Notes under the pieces: model-generated
Told to the model about the DNA's origin: nothing
The model's input: only the letters and a program-made list of their open reading frames with translations
The model's database searches: none
Source of the DNA: Thermococcus litoralis DSM 5473
GTDB taxonomy: Archaea > Methanobacteriota_B > Thermococci > Thermococcales > Thermococcaceae
Length of the DNA stretch: 64,000 nucleotides
Reading direction: 5' to 3'
Assembly (NCBI RefSeq): GCF_000246985.2
Contig: NC_022084.1
Location: 1,002,191-1,066,190, forward strand
In this document: in pieces, positions 57,542 through 64,000 of the stretch
Position numbering within the stretch: the first letter of the stretch is position 1
Layout: every line of letters begins with the position of its first letter
Made by a program: the position numbers and the translations under genes

Positions 57542-59251
57542 ATGAGTGACATAAGCATTTTTGTAAAAGCAGATCTTTCAATGAAAAAATACTTAAAGAA
57601 AGTACTTCTACCCACATTGCTACTTTCCATTGTTCTCTTTATAATAGCGTCTATTGTTCCGAGATTTATAGCGCTTCCCCTGGGGCTGAGAATAATTCTA
57701 AACCTTATTCCACTGATAATTTTGATGTACGCTGTTCTATATCCCTACACCACAGCAGATACGAAGAAAATTTCAATTAACTCTAAAATTCCATATTTTA
57801 TTACTTACTTCGCTGTGTTGTCTACGAGCGAAATGTCAAGAGGGGAGCTCATACAAGTTTTGGCAAATGATCCTAAACTTGGTGCAATTGCTAGTGAGCT
57901 TAAGAAGGTGTACATAATAGTGAACAAGCTTCACAGAAGCTTACCTGAAGCATTTAGATTTTTAGCTAGGAGAACACCAAGCAAGGTATTTGCCGATTTT
58001 TTGGATAGATTAGCATACTCCCTCGATAGTGGTGTGGAGCTCAAGGATTATCTATTCCAAGAACAACAAACGGTGATGGATGATTATCAAACATTTTATG
58101 AAGGAGCGTTGTATGATCTTGATGTGTTTAAGGAGATTTATGAATCAATAATTATCTCAGTTGTTTTTATTGCAGCGTTTATAATTATTGGGCCATTAAT
58201 AACAGGCCAAGATGTAGGGCGGCTTGCTATTTACCTTCTCATGATAATATTAAGTGCGGAAATTGGGGTTATGTTTGTGATTAAATATAGAATGCCCGAG
58301 GATCCAATATGGGCTGAAAGAAAAATCCCGACTGAAAGAGATAGAAGAATAAAACGAGCTTTAATGATCTCAATTGGGGGGGTTGTTGTAGTTTTTGGTG
58401 TTTATATACTTGTTCTTAGGCCTAGGTTTGATATCCCATATCCATTTGTAGTCTCTTTGATTCTGACACCCCTGGCTTATGCTGGAAGGGTGATTAGGAA
58501 TGAAGAAGAGGGTATTTTCAGAAAGGATGAAAACTTCCCTGCGTTTATTAGGAGTTTGAGTTCCTCTCTTGCAGCAAGTGGAAGCTCTCTCATTTTTGTA
58601 TTAAAGTATCTAAGTGCTCATGATTTTGGTACCTTAACTCGGGATATAAGAGCTCTTTATAGAAGACTTGCCGTGAGGGTCAGCAATGAGAGAGGATGGG
58701 ACTTCTTTATAGCAGAAACTGGAAGCTGGTTGGTTGGTATATTTTCAGAAATGTTTAGGGAAAGTATAAAACTTGGTGCTGAGCCAGACTATGTTGGTAA
58801 AGTTATTTCAAGAAATTTCGAAAGACTTGTAAGACTCAGGAGAAAAAGACAGCAAAGTATAGCAAGCTTTATTGGGATTATCTATGGCATTACTGGAGCA
58901 TTTGCTTTTTCAATTGCCTCCTCTTTTCAAGTTGCCGTTTCAATAAGCGAACTCTTTGGGAGAATGGAAATCTCTGTTGAGTATCTTGGAGATATAATTC
59001 ATGTCATCCAACCAAGTGGACTTGTATTTTTAACTGGAATAATGCTTCTCCTCATGGTTGTTCATTCTTTAGTGTCTGCTGTTACAATAAAGCTTGCAGA
59101 TGGAGGACATTTAGGAGTTTCTCTGTATTATTTTGTTATCTTGCTTTGGATATTTGCCGTTGGTATGTTCATAGGCCAGACATTAATGGAAAGAATGATG
59201 GGTCTTGGAGGGGGCCAAATGCTGTTAATACTGCTGGAGGGATTGAAATGA
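57542..59251 (+). CDS. flaJ: Archaellum membrane platform FlaJ
   Basis: A 569-residue polytopic membrane protein with two T2SSF domains (around 85-180 and 330-440) separated and flanked by about nine TM helices. FlaI acts on its cytoplasmic loops. Positively charged segments such as RRRTPSKVFADFLDR-like and RLRRKRQQSI are the expected docking surfaces. The last codons overlap the following gene (ATGA). Confidence 0.94.
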   Translation: MSDISIFVKADLSMKKYLKKVLLPTLLLSIVLFIIASIVPRFIALPLGLRIILNLIPLIILMYAVLYPYTTADTKKISINSKIPYFITYFAVLSTSEMSRGELIQVLANDPKLGAIASELKKVYIIVNKLHRSLPEAFRFLARRTPSKVFADFLDRLAYSLDSGVELKDYLFQEQQTVMDDYQTFYEGALYDLDVFKEIYESIIISVVFIAAFIIIGPLITGQDVGRLAIYLLMIILSAEIGVMFVIKYRMPEDPIWAERKIPTERDRRIKRALMISIGGVVVVFGVYILVLRPRFDIPYPFVVSLILTPLAYAGRVIRNEEEGIFRKDENFPAFIRSLSSSLAASGSSLIFVLKYLSAHDFGTLTRDIRALYRRLAVRVSNERGWDFFIAETGSWLVGIFSEMFRESIKLGAEPDYVGKVISRNFERLVRLRRKRQQSIASFIGIIYGITGAFAFSIASSFQVAVSISELFGRMEISVEYLGDIIHVIQPSGLVFLTGIMLLLMVVHSLVSAVTIKLADGGHLGVSLYYFVILLWIFAVGMFIGQTLMERMMGLGGGQMLLILLEGLK

Positions 59252-61170
59252 AAGGGAAGATAATACCCGTGTTTGTTTTCATGCTCTTTTTCCAATTTGT
59301 TGCGGCATCATCTATAGTTGGATGGATTGAAACCCCAGTTAAGATAGAGATTCCCAACTACACCCTCAAGATTGAGGACATATCTCTTGTTGATGGTTCA
59401 ACTTATGTCGAATATTTTACTCCTAATGGCTCTCATCTTCAACTTTTAAAAATTGGTCAGAATCTCTCTGTGGATGATCTCGTTTTCAAAATTCATCGGA
59501 CAATAGTTGGAAAACAAGGTTATGCTTATATCTCTCTTGAATACCCTTATCTGCTTGAGGGTGAAACCATACTATTTGGAAACTACTCGCTATCTTTGCT
59601 ATCTGTCGGTAACAATACTGCCAAAATAAAGTTAAGGATAAACAACGAAAGCAAAGAGTATACGTCAACTGACATTAAATACGATAATCTTCAAGTAAAG
59701 TTAACACCTTATCCAAAAATCTTCTCTGGATATCTTGAAAAGGACGAAACATTTACCTTCCATTCTCATTCGATAACATTTAAAGAGGCATTAATAGAGA
59801 ACATTTCTGGCAAATATAAGAATGTGGTAAAGTTTGTGATAGACAAAGATGAATATGAGGTCCCTGTAGGAGATACCGTTGAAATAGGAATTTTTGTTAT
59901 TTCACCAAAAGATTTAATTGGAGAGAAATACGTGGAAATGGAGGTTTATCTTAAAGGAGCCTATGTTAATGTTTATCTACTCCCTCACTTTGAAAAAACA
60001 TTAAAAGAAAATGAAAATACAAGGATAGGGCCATATTTAGTAGTCCCAGAGTACATTTTCCATTCGCAAGCTTATGTGAGTATAAAGAATCTTTGCGGAA
60101 AAGCCTTAAGTGGAAGCTTTTTATCCGCTGGAAACCATTCAAAGGCACTGACCTATCAGGGGATAGATGTGGGAGTGTTGGATGTTAACTATACCTCTGA
60201 ATCAAAGACAGCTAAATTGATAATATTCGTAACAGATCCCTCTATTCTTACTATGGAGGAACTTATCCCTGAAGTGGAAATATCTCCTGTGATTCCTTCC
60301 AAGATAGTTCAATTTGATGAGGTTCCTTTAAAGATTGTCTTGAAGAATAAGGATCATGTTGATTTAAAGAATGTACGAATTTTCTATGCTCCCTCCTCCT
60401 GGGTAGAGTCAATAGGAGACAACGTGATATATGTCCCAAAAATCGAAGCTGGTTCCTCATATGAAGCTGAGTTTTTGATTAGAGTCAAAAAGTACGGGAA
60501 AATAACTCTTGGCAGTATTAGAGTAATAGCAGAAACCTCTACTGGGTTTGGTTGCAATGAAAATGGAACTATTGAGATTTCACACAGTTCAGTGACAGCA
60601 GCTGTTGAAGAAGCTACGGTAAAGTATGATGTTGACATCTCCGCGCCGGCCAATTTAACACTTGCCCCCTTCGATGTCTCAATACGTATTCAGAATAGGG
60701 GAAATACGAAAACACCTGTACTTCTTAGGATTCCAGTTTCCAAATTTGCAATTATTAATGCAGATTCTTTTACACTAAATGGTTCTAACATAGAGCGCTT
60801 GGTATCTCTTATCCCAAATAAAACGGCAGAATTTAAGATTAGAGTATTTCCTTTAGACTCAACAAATCTTACTTTGCAAGCATATGTTATTTCTAATGGG
60901 AGGATAGTAGGGAAAGATGAAGAGGGGATTACATTTACCCAGGACAAATCTCAAGAAGAATTCCAAGAGCAAAACAGAGAATGTACACCTCAGATCGTTT
61001 ATGTAAATAAGAGCGTGCCAGTGGAAAAAGTAGTTGAAAGAATTGTAAACAATACTGTGGAAGTGCCATACACTCCACTTAAGGCAAAGCTCATATTTTT
61101 GAGTGCCGGATTTTTGCTTGGTTCTGCATTTATCATACTACTAGCATGGATACAATCCCAAAGAGAATAA
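59248..61170 (+). CDS. Large surface protein coupled to flaJ, function unknown
   Basis: A 640-residue protein starting at ATG 59248 inside the flaJ stop. It has a signal peptide (IIPVFVFMLFFQFVAAS), then about 560 residues of beta-rich, probably Ig-like repeats with CARDB/NEW3-type motifs (VQFDEVPLKIVLKNKDHVDLKNV; APFDVSIRIQNRGNTKTPV) and many sequons. A coiled-coil-like stalk (VNKSVPVEKVVERIVNNTVEVP) and a C-terminal TM helix (LIFLSAGFLLGSAFIILLAW) with a short basic tail complete it. It is outside the standard fla set. Its tight coupling suggests an envelope-anchoring or stator-linked role. Confidence 0.8.
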   Translation: MKGKIIPVFVFMLFFQFVAASSIVGWIETPVKIEIPNYTLKIEDISLVDGSTYVEYFTPNGSHLQLLKIGQNLSVDDLVFKIHRTIVGKQGYAYISLEYPYLLEGETILFGNYSLSLLSVGNNTAKIKLRINNESKEYTSTDIKYDNLQVKLTPYPKIFSGYLEKDETFTFHSHSITFKEALIENISGKYKNVVKFVIDKDEYEVPVGDTVEIGIFVISPKDLIGEKYVEMEVYLKGAYVNVYLLPHFEKTLKENENTRIGPYLVVPEYIFHSQAYVSIKNLCGKALSGSFLSAGNHSKALTYQGIDVGVLDVNYTSESKTAKLIIFVTDPSILTMEELIPEVEISPVIPSKIVQFDEVPLKIVLKNKDHVDLKNVRIFYAPSSWVESIGDNVIYVPKIEAGSSYEAEFLIRVKKYGKITLGSIRVIAETSTGFGCNENGTIEISHSSVTAAVEEATVKYDVDISAPANLTLAPFDVSIRIQNRGNTKTPVLLRIPVSKFAIINADSFTLNGSNIERLVSLIPNKTAEFKIRVFPLDSTNLTLQAYVISNGRIVGKDEEGITFTQDKSQEEFQEQNRECTPQIVYVNKSVPVEKVVERIVNNTVEVPYTPLKAKLIFLSAGFLLGSAFIILLAWIQSQRE

Positions 61171-61281
61171 CATCTTTCACTCTTTAGCTAGGATAAGAAA
61201 GTGGAGAGATTAGCTTTGAAGTCATCATCGCTCTATTGAAAAATCCTTTAAACTCTATCCCAATTTTATATTGGTGGTAAG

Positions 61282-62442
61282 ATGTACCTCACAAAGGAGG
61301 AAGAACTAATACTTGCCGGAGAATACGGCTATGCATTACAAAAGGCTATGGAGATTCTTGTGGCCTTGGGAGAGATATATAATGCGGATAGGTTAATTCC
61401 AATAAAAAGTGCCCAAGTGGCGGGGGTTTCCTATAAAAACATTGGAGATGCTGGAATAGAGTTTTTGAAAGATTTCGTAGATTCCGGGGCGAAGGTTAGC
61501 GTTTACACTACTCTCAATCCAGCTGGTATTGGGGACGAGCTCTTTATGGAGAAGCAGAGAGAGATCCTTGAGCTCTATAAAGCTATGGGAATAGAGATCA
61601 CCTCCACCTGTACCCCATACTACGGTGCAAACCTTCCGAAGTTTGGTGACCATATAGCATGGAGCGAGAGCTCCGCGGTTATCTTTGCAAACTCCATAAT
61701 AGGAGCGAGAACAAACAGAGAAGGCGGGCCCTCAAGCCTTGCAGCTGCAATCGTTGGTAAAACTCCAAATTATGGCCTTCATCTTGAGGAAAACAGAAAG
61801 GCAACGGTTATTGTTGAGGTAAACGCAAAGCTCAAGGACTTTGCAGACTACAGCTTTTTGGGCTACTACCTCGGCAAAGCTCTAAAGAACGACATACCCT
61901 ACTTCAAAAACCTCAAGTCTGAAAAAACTGACTACCTCAAAGAATTAGGGGCTTCGATGGCTGCAACTGGTTCGATAGCCCTCTACCATGTTGAAGGCGA
62001 AACTCCCGAATACAAACATGCCATAGCGGATAAACTTGAGAGGATTGAGGTTGATGGGAAGGAACTTGAAGAGGTTAAGGAGAAGTTCAACGCAGAGTGG
62101 GGAGAGATAGACGCAATAGTAATAGGCTGTCCCCATGCTTCGATTCAGGAAGTAAAAGAGGTTGCTGAGATTTTGAAGATGAGGGAGAAGCCTCTAAAAG
62201 TTCCGCTTTTAATAACCGCAAGCAGAGCTGTGAAGGCTCTCGCAGATGCTCTGGGCTATAGCGAAGTTATAGAGCGATACAATGGAAAGATAATAGCCGA
62301 CAGCTGTTTGATAGTCTCTCCGGTCGAGAAGTGGTATGGGGGAATAGCTACAAACAGCGGAAAGGCGAGCTTTTACTTCTCCTCAGCAGGGCTAAAGGTG
62401 AGGCTTGAGAATACGGAGAAGTTACTTCTTGATGCCCCGTGA
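61282..62442 (+). CDS. Phosphomevalonate dehydratase large subunit (aconitase X type)
   Basis: Converts (R)-5-phosphomevalonate to trans-anhydromevalonate phosphate in the archaeal mevalonate pathway for isoprenoid lipids. It has 386 residues of the AcnX catalytic family. Iron-sulfur cluster Cys candidates lie in TSTCTPYYGA, IVIGCPHAS and IADSCLIVSP. SESSAVIFANSIIGARTNREGG is the family signature. GGTGG precedes the ATG. Ten bases ahead of the small subunit. Confidence 0.92.
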   Translation: MYLTKEEELILAGEYGYALQKAMEILVALGEIYNADRLIPIKSAQVAGVSYKNIGDAGIEFLKDFVDSGAKVSVYTTLNPAGIGDELFMEKQREILELYKAMGIEITSTCTPYYGANLPKFGDHIAWSESSAVIFANSIIGARTNREGGPSSLAAAIVGKTPNYGLHLEENRKATVIVEVNAKLKDFADYSFLGYYLGKALKNDIPYFKNLKSEKTDYLKELGASMAATGSIALYHVEGETPEYKHAIADKLERIEVDGKELEEVKEKFNAEWGEIDAIVIGCPHASIQEVKEVAEILKMREKPLKVPLLITASRAVKALADALGYSEVIERYNGKIIADSCLIVSPVEKWYGGIATNSGKASFYFSSAGLKVRLENTEKLLLDAP

Positions 62443-62451
62443 GGTGAGATT

Positions 62452-62844
62452 ATGAAGCTTAAGGGGAGAAAAATCACTAAGGGAAAAGCAAGGGGAGTTG
62501 CCCTTGTCTCCAAAAAACCTCTCTCATTTTTAGGAGGTGTCGACCCAAAAACGGGCATAGTGAAGGACATTGAAAGCGATATTAAGGGGGAGAGCATAAA
62601 GGACAAAATCCTTGTATTCCCGAGGGGCAAAGGCTCGACTGTTGGCTCTTACGTCATTTACCAGCTGAAGAAAAACGGTGTTGCGCCTAAAGCAATAATA
62701 GTTGAGGAGGCAGAGACGATTGTAGCAACGGGAGCTATTATTGCAGAAATCCCCATGGTGGATAAAATTGACATAAGCAAGATCAAGAACGGCCAGATCG
62801 TTGAGGTGGATGCAGACAAAGGAGAGGTAACCATAGAGGAATAG
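62452..62844 (+). CDS. Phosphomevalonate dehydratase small subunit (AcnX swivel domain)
   Basis: A 130-residue swivelling-domain subunit (DUF126 type) completing the dehydratase. The catalytic-loop Ser62 lies in [14 protein letters not shown], followed by [29 protein letters not shown] precedes the ATG. Separate large and small genes are the normal archaeal form. Confidence 0.92.
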   Translation: MKLKGRKITKGKARGVALVSKKPLSFLGGVDPKTGIVKDIESDIKGESIKDKILVFPRGKGSTVGSYVIYQLKKNGVAPKAIIVEEAETIVATGAIIAEIPMVDKIDISKIKNGQIVEVDADKGEVTIEE

Positions 62845-62886
62845 TTTTTAAGCTTTCTTCCCTATTCTTTTTAAGTGGTGGAGAAA

Positions 62887-64000
62887 ATGGCGAGGGGTAT
62901 TTACGAGTGCGTTAAATGTGGCCATAGAGAAATTAGGGAGTCCAATACGGCTTTATTGGAAAACTCATGCCCAGAGTGCGGCTCCGATATGGTTCTTGTT
63001 GGCTTTGAGATTGAGCCTGTTGAAGAGCTCATTAATGAGCCCCTCATGGAAAAGCTCAGCGAGTTTTATTCCCTTGGCGAGATGCAGACTAAAGGAGACG
63101 TCATGGCATTTGAGGTTCTGGAGATAAGGGAGACCAACTTCGAGAGGGTTCTTAAGGAGCTTGAGAAGCTTGGCTACTGGGCTGCATTGAAAAAGAGGGA
63201 AGGAAAGGTAGTCCTCTTCGTCTTTCCGGCACAGCCGATTAAAGAGGAAAACCCCCTCATTGGGATAGGGTTGTTTATAGCAACAGTTTTGAGCACCCTC
63301 TTTGCGGGCTACTGGCTTTCAAGCTCTTATATAGCCTTTCTTGACCAGTACAACCTTCCGGGGATAAGGAACATCTACCTCAATGCCCTTGCATTTTCAA
63401 TAAGCGTCCTTGCTATCCTCGGCACCCACGAGATGGGGCACAAGATAGCGGCCACCTTTCATGGCGTAAAGTCAACTTTTCCTTACTTCATCCCCTTCCC
63501 GAACATTCTCGGCACACTGGGAGCTGTTATAAGGGTTAAATCCCCAATACCCACCAGAAACGCTGCCATAGACCTAGGCTCAAGCGGGCCTATAGCCGGG
63601 TTCATTGTGGCGATTCCAGTGCTGCTTATAGGGTTAAGGCTTTCTCCAACTCTACCTATCTCTGCGGCCCAAATGGAGGGCGGAATAGCCTTTGGTCAAA
63701 GTCTAATAATGCTCTTCCTTGAGAGATACATCTTTAGGATTCCCGAGGACTACGTGATTTACCTCCACCCGGTGGCGATAGCTGGCTGGGTAGGAATTCT
63801 CGTGACCTTCCTAAACCTAATCCCCGCTGCCCAGCTTGACGGCGGACATATAGCGAGGGCTTTCCTTGGAGAAAAGCTCCACTCGATTTTGACCTTTGGT
63901 CTAGGCCTGGCGATGATTGGACTGAGCGTCCTCTGGGCAGGGTGGCTCATCTGGGGCTTCATAATTCTCCTTATGGGGAGAATTGGAAACCCGGGTGCTT
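62887..64000 (+). CDS. M50 family (site-2 protease-like) membrane metallopeptidase, 3' partial
   Basis: Intramembrane zinc protease, at least 371 residues, running off the window. The N-terminal zinc ribbon has Cys8, Cys11, Cys28 and Cys31 (CVKC, CPEC). A winged-helix-like segment follows, then several TM helices. HEMGH (181-185) supplies the zinc ligands and catalytic Glu. AAQLDGGH with Asp318 is the second zinc motif. The layout matches the archaeal site-2 proteases with a cytoplasmic N-terminal extension. The substrate is unknown. Start ATG 62887 follows GGTGGAG. Confidence 0.9.
   Translation, partial: MARGIYECVKCGHREIRESNTALLENSCPECGSDMVLVGFEIEPVEELINEPLMEKLSEFYSLGEMQTKGDVMAFEVLEIRETNFERVLKELEKLGYWAALKKREGKVVLFVFPAQPIKEENPLIGIGLFIATVLSTLFAGYWLSSSYIAFLDQYNLPGIRNIYLNALAFSISVLAILGTHEMGHKIAATFHGVKSTFPYFIPFPNILGTLGAVIRVKSPIPTRNAAIDLGSSGPIAGFIVAIPVLLIGLRLSPTLPISAAQMEGGIAFGQSLIMLFLERYIFRIPEDYVIYLHPVAIAGWVGILVTFLNLIPAAQLDGGHIARAFLGEKLHSILTFGLGLAMIGLSVLWAGWLIWGFIILLMGRIGNPGA

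Noticed and set aside
61215-61240. Minus-strand CGATGATGA possibly starting a C/D RNA
   Set aside because: No D or D' box follows on that strand.

Overview
The window reads as chromosome from a Thermococcales archaeon (Thermococcus, Pyrococcus or Palaeococcus type). The evidence is: ADP-forming acyl-CoA synthetase, archaeal TrpRS, Trm14, a KlbA ATPase with an Ala1 intein, CheC/CheD/CheF chemotaxis proteins, an archaellum operon led by an EarA-like regulator, phosphomevalonate dehydratase, a CCA-encoding initiator tRNA, TATA-type promoters and GGAGGTG/GGTGA ribosome binding sites. Genes are densely packed with frequent 4-base start/stop overlaps. Most of the window is A+T rich. About 4.6-14.65 kb is clearly G+C richer and looks like a block with a separate history.

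Layout. 1-4.5 kb: housekeeping genes (acyl-CoA synthetase alpha subunit cut by the window edge, a helical-repeat protein, trpS, a FAH-family enzyme). 4.6-14.6 kb, G+C-rich: an ABC-2 exporter, then a phosphate-acquisition operon on the minus strand (pstS, secreted alkaline phosphatase with a dockerin-like tail, a TIM-barrel isomerase, pstC, pstA, pstB, phoU), then trm14. 15-17.3 kb: a peptide-transporter permease pair without its ATPases or binding protein. 17.3-18.7 kb: a circularly permuted GTPase and a TIGR04076 protein. 18.7-26.3 kb: a Tad/Epd-like pilus or secretion locus (DUF515 protein, exported protein, KlbA/GspE ATPase with intein, two TadC-like membrane proteins). 26.3-32.4 kb: FKBP isomerase, small conserved genes, a MoxR-DUF58-DUF4129-like operon and a PfkB kinase. 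32.5-33.5 kb: a nonsense-interrupted LAGLIDADG endonuclease next to initiator tRNA-Met.

33.7-61.2 kb is a motility superlocus. It starts with coiled-coil, HEAT-repeat and PQQ-propeller proteins. The chemotaxis cluster follows on the minus strand (cheR, cheY, cheB, cheA, two cheC, cheD, an MCP, cheF), with cheW divergent. The archaellum operon comes next (earA-like, methyltransferase, flaB1, flaB2, flaC, flaD, flaF, flaG, flaH, flaI, flaJ, and a 640-residue surface protein coupled to flaJ). The MCP signals through CheW/CheA to CheY. CheB, CheR, CheC and CheD handle adaptation and dephosphorylation. CheF links CheY to the FlaCDE switch. The end holds both phosphomevalonate dehydratase subunits and a partial M50 protease.

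Three observations deserve most attention. (1) Two single-TM coiled-coil proteins flanking the che cluster share a conserved C-terminal domain and appear to be undescribed paralogues. (2) At least five genes (DUF515 protein, cheF, mcp, the second flanking protein, flaD) are split by single-base indels, four of them in homopolymer runs and all in motility or pilus functions. These are either sequencing errors or a real inactivation pattern. (3) Three TACA-type repeats with exact 12-base phasing lie upstream of the flaB1 TATA box, just downstream of the earA-like gene.
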